The notes: a model not told the origin generated them from the sequence alone. A stretch of 64,000 nucleotides of DNA from Shimia biformata (GCF_016888515.1 NZ_JAFEJK010000001.1:372001-436000); one strand, 5' to 3'; shown: positions 8,557 through 18,075, counted from the first letter of the stretch. Made by a program: numbers and translations.

Positions 8557-11483
8557 GACAGCACCTCTTTTACCGGCAATTGGGTCAGGTCCCATTCGCC
8601 AAACCGGGCAAGTTGGTCATAGTCCGACGTATCGGTGTCCTTGAACATGGCGATCCGGGCCGAAAAGCCGCGGTTTTCGGACAGGTATGCGCCGATCAGC
8701 GCTTCGAACTGCTCCCAGACCTGCGTGGCAGGGATCTCATCAAGTGGGGCCGCGACGTCCTTGGGCGGATTGCCAAGGCCGATGAACACCGCGTCGCTGA
8801 CATCGGACGGGTCAATACGGTCGAAATCCCCCCTTTCCGCCATCGCCGCCTCTAGCAGTAGTTGCTTGTCGAAATCCTTTTGTTGCTTCGGAGTCGGCGG
8901 GTTGCCGGTCTTGTAATCATAAAGGATCAGCCGGCCATCTTCGCGCTGGTCGATGCGATCGGCCTTGCCCGTCAAAGTGAACCCAAGCGCCGTGATGACC
9001 GATGTCGCAGACCGTTCAAGTGCGATCGGAACCGCAGTCTGGCGCCGTCTTTGTTCGGAGGTCACGAAATAGTCGGACAGCCGGATCAGGCGCGCCTTCC
9101 AAAGCGCCCGAGCCGAAGGCCAGGGCACGTTTTCGGCTAGAACAGAGTCTGTTATGGCCAGAAACCGGCTAACCGTCAAAGCGTCGGCGCTGTCCAGAGT
9201 CTGGCGAATGAAACCTTCGAGGATGTCATGCACCACGATCCCGCGCAGCAACGCGTCAGGCGTCTTCATCAGGCTGTTGAGCGGTTTCAGGCGAAGGACA
9301 TCACGGGCATAGATCGCATAAGGGTCGCGGATCAGCGTTTTGATCCTTGTAACCGACAGTTGGCGCGGTCGTGCATCAATCGGCGGGCAAGGCGAAGGGC
9401 GGTGAGCCGGCGCCACATGTGTTGGTGCTTCCAGAGCCCGGGCAAGCGACAGCCAATGATTGCCGCGCGCGGCCATGTCCGAGAGCGCTTGTTGCCCGCC
9501 CTGCCCTGGCAGTCCGGACATCAAGTTCTCGATCCGGTTCAGCCAGCGCGATGGCACGGTTTCGGCTTCGTCGCTGCGTAAGGACCGGGTTAGCCAGACC
9601 TCGGGCGCGGCGATGGCTTGCTGGAAATCATGCGCCGACAGGCCAATCCGACGTTCCGGCAAAAGTAGCCCGGCGTCGTGACGCATCTGGCGATTAAGCC
9701 ACGGGTCGGGCGGCGGAGTTTCCGGCCATGACCCTTCGTTCAGCCCGCCTAGAATGACCAGGTCCGCCCCCTGAACCCGCGCTTCAAGTGTGCCCCAGAT
9801 CAGGATATGTGGATGTCCGGCATCGCGGTCGCGCACTTCGCGGCCCGCCATGACTGCGCCAAACAAATCGCTGTAATCCGGTGCCGAGATCTCGCCTGCA
9901 TGAGGCGCAGATTCGGCGATGTCCTGTACCAACCGGGCCGCTTCCCGGCCAGCGTTTTCATCCCAAAGCCTGCCTGCCCCGTCGCCGGGCCCCTGCGCAA
10001 TCCGTTCGGCGACGGCAATATGGGTGTCCAGCCTTTCCGACAGGGTTCTTGCCACGTCCTTGGTGTCAGCGGTCAGCCAGTTTGCAATCCACTCTACCCA
10101 ATCCGACACGTCCCGCTTCCGTCCCACTGCCCATGCCGCCAGGGTTGGACCGTCGGGGTAAACCACGCCTTTGTCACGTATCCAAAGCTCAAGATCGCGG
10201 GTGTTCAGCAGGTGGTCGGCGCGGTCCGTGCCGCTGTGACACAGGGGATGCTTGAGCAGGGTCAGCAAAGTCTCGGCTGTGATTTTGCGGTGAAACAGGG
10301 TCGAAACATGCCGCAGGAACCGCCCCGGCGGACTAAGTTGCAGCGGCATGCCCGCGCTGTCATCCGGGCGGATGTTCCATTGCTCAAGAGCGGCTGAAAC
10401 CTGACGAGTCAGCATGCGATCAGGTGTGATTAACGCAGCCGTCTGGCCCTGTTCTGCGGCCTCGCGCAGTCTGAGCGCGATCGCCAAAGCCTCGTCCCGC
10501 TGGGAAGGTGCCTTGAGCAGTGTAACCTGTGCCAGCGCAGGGACCAGATCGGGCAAGGCGGGACCCTCACCCAACCAGGCATCGGTTACAGGTGCTGGGC
10601 GCAGGGCCAGAGACACCAGCTTGTTGCGCGCAGAGTTAGGCGGTGCCGCCTCGATCCAGGGACGGACAGAAGCCGGGGTTGTGTCCAGCATATCGGCAAG
10701 TTTGCGGAACCGGAATTGCGGATGATCTTCGGCCGTCAGCGCATCATCCATGCGTGCCCAGACCGTGTCAGGCGTGTCAAAGTCGAACCCGGGCAGGACG
10801 ATCGCACCTTGCGGCAGCCGTGCAATGGCCTGCATCAGCAGCATCGTCTGGCCGCGCGACCCTGTCGAGCCGGCCAGGATGATCGGATCCTGTGGCGGGA
10901 CCTGCGCCCATTGATCGGCCAGCGCCTCAATCACCTTGCGTTGGCGGGTTTCCGCGTCCGGCGCGGTGTCGGTGGCGTCAAGAAATGTCCGGGCAATGTC
11001 GATAAACCGCAGCGCCCTTTGCCAATGACCGGAAAGGTCGGACACATCCAGACTGGCAATTGTATCGGGTGTGACGCCCTCACCGGCCATTTCAGAAAAT
11101 AGCCCCGCAAGGCTGTCGGCCAGATCAAAAAGCGAAGCACGCGCAGCAAGGTCAGGTTCGGCGTCAAGAAGGCGCGATATCAGCTCAATCAACTCAAAAC
11201 GGCGCTGCAAAGGGGGCACCGGGCGGGCAAGCTCGGCGGCCTGAACCTCGGCGCCGAAATCGGTGACCAGCTGAATGCGCGGAAGGATCGTAGGTGGCCC
11301 TTGGTCAAAAATGGCGCGGACCCGGCGCTGCATCCGGCGTGTGTTCACGATTAGCCGCACGCGGGCCATGTCCTCGGGCGCGCGCCCGGCCATTCGTGCG
11401 CGCAGACCATCGACCAATGCCTTGGGGAAATCGACACCGGGCGCCAGCCCGAACAACCGCGGGGATTCGTTAGGCTCAAACAT
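8553..11483 (-). CDS. addB: Double-strand break repair protein AddB
   Basis: A 976-residue AddB of the alphaproteobacterial type: an inactivated helicase-like core and a C-terminal RecB-type nuclease (ILYDYKTGNPP motif near residue 865). It forms the AddAB complex with the next gene, to which it is coupled by an ATGA overlap. The start MFEPNESPRLFGLAPGVDFP is chosen because the family begins this way; the frame stays open about 108 codons further, but that extension is antisense-like noise inside murU. The start overlaps the 3' end of murU by 8 bp. Confidence 0.93.
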   Translation of the reverse strand: MFEPNESPRLFGLAPGVDFPKALVDGLRARMAGRAPEDMARVRLIVNTRRMQRRVRAIFDQGPPTILPRIQLVTDFGAEVQAAELARPVPPLQRRFELIELISRLLDAEPDLAARASLFDLADSLAGLFSEMAGEGVTPDTIASLDVSDLSGHWQRALRFIDIARTFLDATDTAPDAETRQRKVIEALADQWAQVPPQDPIILAGSTGSRGQTMLLMQAIARLPQGAIVLPGFDFDTPDTVWARMDDALTAEDHPQFRFRKLADMLDTTPASVRPWIEAAPPNSARNKLVSLALRPAPVTDAWLGEGPALPDLVPALAQVTLLKAPSQRDEALAIALRLREAAEQGQTAALITPDRMLTRQVSAALEQWNIRPDDSAGMPLQLSPPGRFLRHVSTLFHRKITAETLLTLLKHPLCHSGTDRADHLLNTRDLELWIRDKGVVYPDGPTLAAWAVGRKRDVSDWVEWIANWLTADTKDVARTLSERLDTHIAVAERIAQGPGDGAGRLWDENAGREAARLVQDIAESAPHAGEISAPDYSDLFGAVMAGREVRDRDAGHPHILIWGTLEARVQGADLVILGGLNEGSWPETPPPDPWLNRQMRHDAGLLLPERRIGLSAHDFQQAIAAPEVWLTRSLRSDEAETVPSRWLNRIENLMSGLPGQGGQQALSDMAARGNHWLSLARALEAPTHVAPAHRPSPCPPIDARPRQLSVTRIKTLIRDPYAIYARDVLRLKPLNSLMKTPDALLRGIVVHDILEGFIRQTLDSADALTVSRFLAITDSVLAENVPWPSARALWKARLIRLSDYFVTSEQRRRQTAVPIALERSATSVITALGFTLTGKADRIDQREDGRLILYDYKTGNPPTPKQQKDFDKQLLLEAAMAERGDFDRIDPSDVSDAVFIGLGNPPKDVAAPLDEIPATQVWEQFEALIGAYLSENRGFSARIAMFKDTDTSDYDQLARFGEWDLTQLPVKEVLS

Positions 11484-12168
11484 CGGGTGACTCCAACATC
11501 CGTTCCGCTTGTGCGATCCCCGCAGGCGATCCGACATCGCACCACGAACCGGTATAGCTGACCCCGAAAAGACGGCCATCAGCGGCGATCTGATCCCAGG
11601 TTCGGTTGAGTGAAAAGACGGTGCCGTTCGTTCGCATGACCGGATCTTGCTGTATGATCTGAACGCCGCCAAAGACCAGGCCGGGACCGCGGGCCAGCCG
11701 GCCGTTAGAGCCCAGAGTGAAATCGCCATTCCCGGCGTGCGAGTTGGCGTTGGCCACCGGAACACACAGCAAAAGCGCATCCATCCGTTCGGCGTCCCAA
11801 TTGTCACGCAGCACCCGGAACGGGTTCGGGCCGGACCAGATCGCGTCGGTATTCGACGTATAGACCGGGCCGTCGCCCAGATCGGGCAGGGCGGCTTTCA
11901 GCCCGCCGCCAGTATCAAGGATGTCGGGTGTTTCGTGGCGAAAGATTACCCCGGACCCGGCCAGATGCGTGGCAAGCTGCGCGGCGCGGTAGTGGCCGTT
12001 GACAACGATGACCCGTGGATCAAGCGCTCGGGCCAGGTCCAGCGTGTGGTCGATGAGGGCGCGGCCGCCAACTTCGATCAACGGCTTTGGCACGGTATCC
12101 GTCAGTGGCCGCATCCGGGTTCCGAACCCGGCGGCAAACAGCATCATGGCGTCGGGGTCGTGGGGCAT
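11476..12168 (-). CDS. murU: Nucleotidyltransferase, probable MurNAc-1-phosphate uridylyltransferase
   Basis: A 230-residue sugar-phosphate nucleotidyltransferase with the signature FAAGFGTRMRPLTDTVPKPL at 11-30, giving the G-x-G-T-R and PKP nucleotide-binding elements. The neighbouring AmgK-like kinase argues for MurU, which makes UDP-MurNAc from MurNAc-alpha-1-phosphate in the peptidoglycan recycling route described in Pseudomonas. By sequence alone a mannose-1-phosphate guanylyltransferase-like role cannot be excluded. It overlaps amgK by 25 bp and addB by 8 bp, so all three are translationally linked. Confidence 0.8.
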   Translation of the reverse strand: MPHDPDAMMLFAAGFGTRMRPLTDTVPKPLIEVGGRALIDHTLDLARALDPRVIVVNGHYRAAQLATHLAGSGVIFRHETPDILDTGGGLKAALPDLGDGPVYTSNTDAIWSGPNPFRVLRDNWDAERMDALLLCVPVANANSHAGNGDFTLGSNGRLARGPGLVFGGVQIIQQDPVMRTNGTVFSLNRTWDQIAADGRLFGVSYTGSWCDVGSPAGIAQAERMLESPDV

Positions 12169-13172
12169 TGGTCTTTCAGTCGCAAAAGGATTTCAGGCGA
12201 AGGCGGGGGCAGGGCGCCAATCAGTTCGGCGCGTGCGGGGCGAAGGGCAGGGTGGTCAAACGCGCTTTCAATATGGGCCCAGACGCGCGGGATCAGGTCG
12301 ATATAGTCTGACTTGCCCGCAACAAGGGACAACCGGGCAAAAACCCCAAGTATCCGCAGGTTGCGCTGCAGGCCCAGAACGGCGCAAGAGGCTGAAAACG
12401 CGTCAATATCCAGCCCCGCCGCATTTGCATAGCGGTCGATCTGGGAGGTTGCGACTTCGGGAGTCACATCGCGTCGCACGTCCTGCAGGAATGACACCAG
12501 ATCATAGGCCCGGTGCCCCGCCAGCGCGTCTTGGAAATCCAACAGGCCAACCCGCGCCGCATCGGTTCGTTCAGGCAGCCAGATTACGTTTTCGCTGTGA
12601 TAGTCGCGCAGGATCATCACGTCGCTCTGCGCGGCATGAGAGTTCAGAAGCGCGTGCAGGACGGGCAGGGCGCGAAGCTCAGCGGCGCCTGCCGTGTCTG
12701 CGTCAACGGCGCCGCGCATATACCACGAATAGGCAAACCCGGCCTGTTCCGTCATCAGTTGTGGTGTAAAACGCACCAGCCACTCCGGGGCGGGGTGTTG
12801 ATGAAGCGTCAAAAGAAGGTCGGTCGCACCATCATAAAGCTCCTTTTCCCGTGACGGTTCTGCCTCGATCAGGCGGGCAAAAACCGCGTCACCCAGGTCT
12901 TCCAACAGAAGGAAACCATTGACGGAATCGGCGGCCAGTATGGCAGGCGCGGACAGGGACAACGACGTCAGGTGGCGCGCAACCTGCTGAAATCGGTCGA
13001 TGTCTTCGCCTTTGGCTGGGTCAGCGTCCATCAGTATCGCGGATTGCCCCGCGTCCCCGATCAGGCGCTCATACCGGCGGGCCGAGGCATCCCCGGCAAT
13101 TTCCCGACGTGCAGCGGCGCCCCATCCAACTCGGGCCAGGAAAGCGCGGATCAGCGCGTCACGGTCAGCCAT
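12144..13172 (-). CDS. amgK: Aminoglycoside-phosphotransferase-like kinase, probable anomeric MurNAc/GlcNAc kinase
   Basis: A 342-residue APH-fold kinase. The catalytic-loop region LRDYHSENVIWL (HxxN) and the metal-binding LLDFQDALAG are intact. Paired with a MurU-type nucleotidyltransferase, it fits AmgK, which phosphorylates MurNAc at C1 so that cell-wall sugar is recycled to UDP-MurNAc without passing through GlcNAc-6-phosphate. The start ATG at 13172 (MADRDALIRAFLARVGW) overlaps the tsaE stop by 8 bp; a longer frame exists but lies inside tsaE. Confidence 0.8.
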   Translation of the reverse strand: MADRDALIRAFLARVGWGAAARREIAGDASARRYERLIGDAGQSAILMDADPAKGEDIDRFQQVARHLTSLSLSAPAILAADSVNGFLLLEDLGDAVFARLIEAEPSREKELYDGATDLLLTLHQHPAPEWLVRFTPQLMTEQAGFAYSWYMRGAVDADTAGAAELRALPVLHALLNSHAAQSDVMILRDYHSENVIWLPERTDAARVGLLDFQDALAGHRAYDLVSFLQDVRRDVTPEVATSQIDRYANAAGLDIDAFSASCAVLGLQRNLRILGVFARLSLVAGKSDYIDLIPRVWAHIESAFDHPALRPARAELIGALPPPSPEILLRLKDQCPTTPTP

Positions 13173-13644
13173 TGGAAACGCCTTGCAGTCGGGCGGTCCA
13201 TTTCGGGTCGCTCCAGGATGCGCGCAGGGTGCGGCTGCCTTCGACCGGACCAAGTGAAAACTGTAGCAGAAGGGCGTTCTCCGGGGTCAGGTCGGCCAGG
13301 CGATCTGGCCATTCGATCAGGCAAAGACAATCTTCGAACGCGTCGACAAGCCCCAGTTCGACCACTTCATCGGGCGACGTCAGCCGATACAGGTCGGCGT
13401 GCCAGATTTCAAAGTCTGCGGTGTCATAGGTCTGGACCAGTGTGAAAGTCGGGGAGGGTACGTCCTCGGGGATGGGCAGAAGATGCTGGATCAGGCTGCG
13501 GGCAAAATGGGTCTTTCCAGTGCCGATATCCCCTTCCAGAAGCACCACGTCACCGGGCAAAAGGCGCACCGCCAGTTGCGCCGCAAGATCAGCGGTGGCA
13601 TCAGGGGAGGAAAGGGAAAATTCGGTCGCCTGCGACATCTGCAA
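13165..13644 (-). CDS. tsaE: tRNA t6A biosynthesis ATPase TsaE
   Basis: A 159-residue P-loop ATPase with Walker A GDIGTGKT (38-45) and the conserved SPTFTLVQTY and HADLYRL blocks. It works with TsaB, TsaC and TsaD to make N6-threonylcarbamoyl-adenosine at position 37 of ANN-decoding tRNAs. tsaD is also in this window (near 24.1-25.2 kb). The start could be either of two in-frame ATGs at 13644 or 13638; neither has a clear ribosome site. First gene of the tsaE-amgK-murU-addB-addA run. Confidence 0.92.
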   Translation of the reverse strand: MQMSQATEFSLSSPDATADLAAQLAVRLLPGDVVLLEGDIGTGKTHFARSLIQHLLPIPEDVPSPTFTLVQTYDTADFEIWHADLYRLTSPDEVVELGLVDAFEDCLCLIEWPDRLADLTPENALLLQFSLGPVEGSRTLRASWSDPKWTARLQGVSNG

Positions 13645-13686
13645 ATGATCGCATCGCCGCCCATCCCCTGCAAGGTGGAACGGGGC

Positions 13687-15207
13687 TCAGGCGCTTTCTT
13701 TTTTGCGGGCAAGGCCAGGGCGCGAGAGGCCCATTTTCGGCGCATCCTCGAACACGATGACAGTGGCGCCGCCGGATACCGGTCGCAGATGCAGGTTCAA
13801 GACCCGCCCGGACCGCAGTGAAACCTGGCCAGACCACGGTTCGCGGGCCCCGTCGGTCATGATGCTGTCGGCCACCCGTTCCCAGATCGCACTGGGCTGA
13901 CAGGCTGATTCCCAGACATTCAGGGCCTCGCTGATCGCGTATTCGCCAAGGCCGGTTTCGGGATCACTGTCCCAAAGCGTGCAATAGGCCGTATTGCACA
14001 GCGACAGGACGCCATTGGTGGCAAAGACCACGACGGCGGGATCGACCGCATCCAGAACCGACTGACCCAACTCAAGGTCAGCGCGGAACCGGCGCGTCAG
14101 CGAGATTTCGGCCGAGATATCCTCAAAAAGGAAAGCGATCGCTCCGTCCGGGTGGGGGCGGCCCGAAACGCGGTAGGTCAGGCCGGATGGCAGGGTCCAT
14201 GTCTCGGAGAATCGGTCATCCGAGGCCGCCGCGACCAGTTCGGCAATCCGTTCGCGCCACGTGGAATAGTTCTTGGGCTCAGGAATGATCCGATTGTCGC
14301 GCATCCGGTCGAAAAACGTCAGAAGGTTCGGACGGGCTGACAGAAAATCCGCTGGAAGCGCTGTCAGGTCGATCAGGGCGGGGTTGAACAGGACCAATTG
14401 CCGGTGCCGATCGAAAATCGCCAGCCCGATTGAAAGATGGGCAAATGTCTTGGTCAGTGTCTGCACAAAGTTGCGCTGGGCGATCTCGGCGCGGACTGCG
14501 GGTCCGGCATCGGTGGCGAAAAAGAACCGATCGCCATAGGCCTGTACTTCGGTCACATCCACCCAGCGCGTGGTCTCTCCTTCACCCAGGCGGGTGCGTG
14601 TCGGTCCGGTGCCATCGCCTGGGGCGGCCAGGGCCGTGCCAGTCGCCAGCCCCAGTTCATTGTGCATTGAGTGATAGGCGTCATTGGCCCAAATCAGCTG
14701 ACCCGCCGAATTTGTGCGCCAGATCGGATAGGGCGCAAGTCGCGCTGCGGCGCTGATTTCGGTGGTGGCCTTGCGGGTTTCCGGTGTTTCCGGGAGAGCG
14801 GTAACAAAGACCTTTGTCCGGTCCTCCAACCGTTCGATCCGCACGGCGGTGGCAGTGTCGCCCCGGCTTGATGGATGCACGGTGTCGGGTTGCGGTGAAA
14901 GACCCAGAACGTCAGGGATGTTCTTGTACCTCTGACCCAGGAGTTTCGACACCACCGGCCAGTCCGCTGTGTCGGGGTCAAGAGCAGCATCACCCAGATA
15001 TCGACGTCCATTGGCGTTACAGGCGATCAGCATGCCCTGACGAAAAATCATCAAGGGATCCTGATGCGATGCCTCCAACCCGTCCAGATCAGGCGTGGCC
15101 GGAGGCAAGGCGGCGCGCTTTCCCATCGGTAATAGCCGGGTCAGCACCACCGCCAATGACAATCCCAACGCAGCAATCGCAAGGTATTCAATAATGTTCG
15201 ATGCCAT
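13687..15207 (-). CDS. Membrane-anchored PAS-domain protein without a kinase domain
   Basis: A 506-residue protein with one N-terminal membrane segment (about residues 6-27) followed by PAS-like repeats; clear PAS features include the APYPIWRTNSAGQLIWANDAY block (about residues 155-175), FDRHRQLVLFNPALIDL, and VVFATNGVLSLCNTAYC. It resembles the sensor half of a histidine kinase, but no H-box or HATPase motif is present and the protein ends soon after the last PAS region. It lies between regB and tsaE on the same strand. The function is unknown; it could be a degenerate kinase or a sensing partner. Confidence 0.7.
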   Translation of the reverse strand: MASNIIEYLAIAALGLSLAVVLTRLLPMGKRAALPPATPDLDGLEASHQDPLMIFRQGMLIACNANGRRYLGDAALDPDTADWPVVSKLLGQRYKNIPDVLGLSPQPDTVHPSSRGDTATAVRIERLEDRTKVFVTALPETPETRKATTEISAAARLAPYPIWRTNSAGQLIWANDAYHSMHNELGLATGTALAAPGDGTGPTRTRLGEGETTRWVDVTEVQAYGDRFFFATDAGPAVRAEIAQRNFVQTLTKTFAHLSIGLAIFDRHRQLVLFNPALIDLTALPADFLSARPNLLTFFDRMRDNRIIPEPKNYSTWRERIAELVAAASDDRFSETWTLPSGLTYRVSGRPHPDGAIAFLFEDISAEISLTRRFRADLELGQSVLDAVDPAVVVFATNGVLSLCNTAYCTLWDSDPETGLGEYAISEALNVWESACQPSAIWERVADSIMTDGAREPWSGQVSLRSGRVLNLHLRPVSGGATVIVFEDAPKMGLSRPGLARKKESA

Positions 15208-15294
15208 GGACCGTCCCTTCCTGACCCCAGCACCCGCTCCGAGCCCTATCCTAGCAGGTCAAATCGTTAACAGGCGGTTAAGCTTTTGAAATTG

Positions 15295-16686
15295 TCATGT
15301 ATCAATCAATGGGTTGTCGCCCATTCCAACCGCGTGATCCCCGGACTTGGCGTCGATTTCAGCCCGTGGCCAGATCACCTCGACGATGGCGCCGCGCCGT
15401 TCGCCGGTGCCTTGCCGGGGTGAGAACGTGTCGGACCCGTTAGCAAAGATCAGCTCGGCCCCCGACCGTTCCAGAAGAGTTTTGGCAATGAAAAGACCCA
15501 GTCCCATGCCCTCGTATCCGGGGCGCTGTTTGCGTTCCGATCGCCGCTTGCGCACAAACGGATCGCCGATGCGCCCGATCAGGTGCGACGGATAGCCCTT
15601 GCCGTCATCCATGATGCGAATGGTGATTACCTGATCGGTCCAGCCGGTCTCGATCCAGACATTGGCGCGGGCGAAATCTACCGCGTTCTGGATCAGGTTG
15701 CGCAGTCCGTGGATGATCTCGGGGCGGCGCAGGATGGACGGGATCTGGCCGTCATTGTTTTCAGACAGAAGCGTTTCGAAATGCACAGCCTTGCCACGAT
15801 CCAGATGCGGTTCGGCCGCTTCCTCGATCACTGTTGGCAGGGGGGCTTGCCGCAGGTGCAGGTCATCCTTGCCCGCACGCCCCATCGACCGCAGAATATC
15901 ACGGCACCGGTCGGCCTGTTCCCGGATCAACGCTGCGTCCTCGTAAAGGTCGGGATCGTCGGACAATTCTTCCATCAGTTCCGCCGAGGTCAGCTTGATC
16001 GTCGCCAGAGGCGTGCCCAGTTCATGCGCCGCTGCTGCCACGACTCCGCCGAGGTCCGTTAGCTTCTGTTCCCGCGACAAGGCCATCTGGGTGGCGGCCA
16101 GTGCTTCGGCCATGGATGCCATTTCGCTGACGACGCGGCGCGAGTAGATCGACGAGAAAAGGATCGCGATCACGATTGCGCACCATGTTCCATAAAGAAA
16201 GATGTCGGGAATCCTGAGGATAAACCCCTGTTCGGTGCGCAGGGGAAAGTGAAACTCGACCATTAGCGTCACCAGGAAAATGGCGACCGACGCCAAAAGC
16301 ACGGTCGATCGCACCGCCAGCACCGAGGCAGAGATCGTGACAGGCCCGACGACAAGGATCGAGAACGGATTGTGCAGCCCTCCGGTCAGGAACAAAAGGA
16401 AACACAGCTGCAACAGGTCGAACAGGATCATCAGGAAGTTTTCGTATTCCGACAGAAGCTTGTTCTCGGGGAAGACGAATTTTGCGATCAGGTTGCCGCT
16501 GACCGAGATGCCGACGGCAAGGTAGCACAGCCCGTATTCCAGGTTCAGCTTGAACACCTGCTGCGCCACGATCAGCGCCACAACCTGTCCGATGATCGCA
16601 ATCCAGCGCACAAGGATGATGGTGCGCAACCGGATCCAGTTGCCGCGGCGCTGGCCGGAAAGAAGTTCGGCCGAGAAATCAGTCAT
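15295..16686 (-). CDS. regB: Redox-sensing histidine kinase RegB/PrrB
   Basis: A 463-residue sensor kinase with six predicted membrane segments. The quinone-site motif GGLHNPF is at 102-108, the phospho-acceptor His221 in HELGTPLATI, and the redox-active cysteine equivalent is Cys261 in ADRCRDIL. The N, G1 and G2 boxes follow (LRNLIQNAVDFA, DDGKGYP, GMGLGLFIAKTLL). RegB senses aerobic respiration and the ubiquinone pool and phosphorylates RegA. It is transcribed divergently from senC-regA, as in Rhodobacter. Confidence 0.96.
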   Translation of the reverse strand: MTDFSAELLSGQRRGNWIRLRTIILVRWIAIIGQVVALIVAQQVFKLNLEYGLCYLAVGISVSGNLIAKFVFPENKLLSEYENFLMILFDLLQLCFLLFLTGGLHNPFSILVVGPVTISASVLAVRSTVLLASVAIFLVTLMVEFHFPLRTEQGFILRIPDIFLYGTWCAIVIAILFSSIYSRRVVSEMASMAEALAATQMALSREQKLTDLGGVVAAAAHELGTPLATIKLTSAELMEELSDDPDLYEDAALIREQADRCRDILRSMGRAGKDDLHLRQAPLPTVIEEAAEPHLDRGKAVHFETLLSENNDGQIPSILRRPEIIHGLRNLIQNAVDFARANVWIETGWTDQVITIRIMDDGKGYPSHLIGRIGDPFVRKRRSERKQRPGYEGMGLGLFIAKTLLERSGAELIFANGSDTFSPRQGTGERRGAIVEVIWPRAEIDAKSGDHAVGMGDNPLIDT

Positions 16687-16769
16687 GCGGCACCTTTACC
16701 CTTGTTCGTCACGCCACAATTGTTAGGTGTCCCCGCAGGATCAATCAACAACGCCCGAGGATGGGACCC

Positions 16770-17396
16770 ATGTTGCGCGCCATTGCCGTTCTTGCTGTCT
16801 TGATCGTAATCGTCTTCCTGGGGTGGATGGTATATCTCAACCTTCAGGTCGGCGATGGCGGTGACCAGTTCGCCCAATGTCGCCAATCCGCAGTTGCAGG
16901 TGGGGCCGCAGCCATTGGTGGGCCGTTTGAGCTGGTGGATGAGACTGGGAAAACGGTGACCGATGCCGATGTTCTGTCCGAACAGCCGTCGCTGATCTAT
17001 TTCGGCTATACCTTCTGCCCCGATGTCTGCCCGATGGACGTATCGCGCAATGCCGAGGCAGTGGAAATCCTTGAATCCAAGGGCAAGATCGTGCAGCCCG
17101 TCATGATCACCATTGACCCCGAGCGCGACACTCCCGAGGTCATGGCCGAGTTTACCGACTATTTGCATCCGCGAATGCTTGGTCTCACCGGGACGGCGGA
17201 ACAGGTCAAGGCAGCAAGCCAGGCCTATCGCACCTATTATCGCAAGCAGGCGTCCGAGGATGAGTTCTATCTGGTCGATCATTCGACCTTTACCTACCTG
17301 ACCCTGCCGGGACACGGGTTTGTCGAGTATTTCAAACGCGACGTGACGCCGGAACAGATGGCCAAAACCGTCGGCTGTTTCGTAGACAAGATGTAA
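16770..17396 (+). CDS. senC: SCO1/SenC family copper chaperone (PrrC)
   Basis: A 208-residue membrane-anchored periplasmic thioredoxin-fold protein. An N-terminal hydrophobic helix (residues 3-25) is followed by the copper site CPDVC (Cys83, Cys87), with the distal His in the DHSTFTYL segment. SenC/PrrC helps assemble the CuA centre of cytochrome oxidase and links oxidase activity to RegB signalling. The ATG at 16770 is preferred to one three codons upstream because it has GAGGATGGGA before it. Divergent from regB, 78 bp ahead of regA. Confidence 0.94.
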   Translation: MLRAIAVLAVLIVIVFLGWMVYLNLQVGDGGDQFAQCRQSAVAGGAAAIGGPFELVDETGKTVTDADVLSEQPSLIYFGYTFCPDVCPMDVSRNAEAVEILESKGKIVQPVMITIDPERDTPEVMAEFTDYLHPRMLGLTGTAEQVKAASQAYRTYYRKQASEDEFYLVDHSTFTYLTLPGHGFVEYFKRDVTPEQMAKTVGCFVDKM

Positions 17397-17474
17397 TTGC
17401 CCGCGGCGTTTGACCACCTTGTGCCTGCGGGCTAATACTTGGCAAAGGCTGTTTCGTTACAAGGGGACAAATGC

Positions 17475-18029
17475 ATGGCGGAAAAGACGCTGAGGGAGAT
17501 CGGCCCGGACAAGTCCTTGCTTCTGGTGGACGATGACGAGCCGTTTCTGAGGCGTCTGGCCAAGGCCATGGAAAAGCGCGGCTTCGAGGTTGAAACCGCC
17601 GGTTCCGTTGCCGCCGGCAAAGCCATCGCAACCGCGCGCCCACCGGCCTTTGCCGTGGTCGATCTGCGGCTTGAGGATGGCAATGGTCTGGATGTGGTCG
17701 AAGTTCTGCGCGAGAAACGCGAAGACGCCCGGATCGTGGTCCTGACGGGCTATGGCGCCATTGCCACTGCGGTTGCCGCAGTCAAGATTGGCGCGACGGA
17801 TTACCTGTCCAAGCCCGCCGACGCCGCCGATATCATGAACGCGCTTCTCAGTCCCGAGGACGAACTTCCGCCGCCTCCTGAAAACCCCATGAGCGCCGAC
17901 CGGGTGCGTTGGGAGCATATCCAGCGGGTCTATGAGCTGTGCGACCGCAACGTGTCGGAAACGGCGCGTCGCCTAAACATGCACCGCCGCACGCTTCAGC
18001 GCATCCTTGCCAAGCGCAGTCCGCGCTGA
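17475..18029 (+). CDS. regA: Redox response regulator RegA/PrrA
   Basis: A 184-residue response regulator. The receiver domain has acidic residues DDDE at 19-22 and the phospho-acceptor Asp63 (VVDLRLEDGNG), the same position as in Rhodobacter RegA, and is followed by a proline linker (PPPPENP) and a Fis-type helix-turn-helix (NVSETARRLNMHRRTLQRIL). It activates genes for respiration and carbon and nitrogen fixation under low oxygen. The start at 17475 follows AGGGGACAAATGC. Unlike Rhodobacter, no hvrA/spb gene follows. Confidence 0.96.
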   Translation: MAEKTLREIGPDKSLLLVDDDEPFLRRLAKAMEKRGFEVETAGSVAAGKAIATARPPAFAVVDLRLEDGNGLDVVEVLREKREDARIVVLTGYGAIATAVAAVKIGATDYLSKPADAADIMNALLSPEDELPPPPENPMSADRVRWEHIQRVYELCDRNVSETARRLNMHRRTLQRILAKRSPR

Positions 18030-18041
18030 ACCGTCGGAATT

Positions 18042-18065
18042 GGGTATTTGCGACCAGTAAAAAGC
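18042..18065. repeat. Copy A of a short interspersed repeat
   Basis: A 24-base sequence (GGGTATTTG, two bases, ACCAG, one base, AAAAAGC) between the convergent regA and GNAT genes. It matches the sequence at 56866-56889 at 21 of 24 positions and a looser copy at 52781-52804. Confidence 0.55.
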
Positions 18066-18075
18066 GCTGGTTGAA

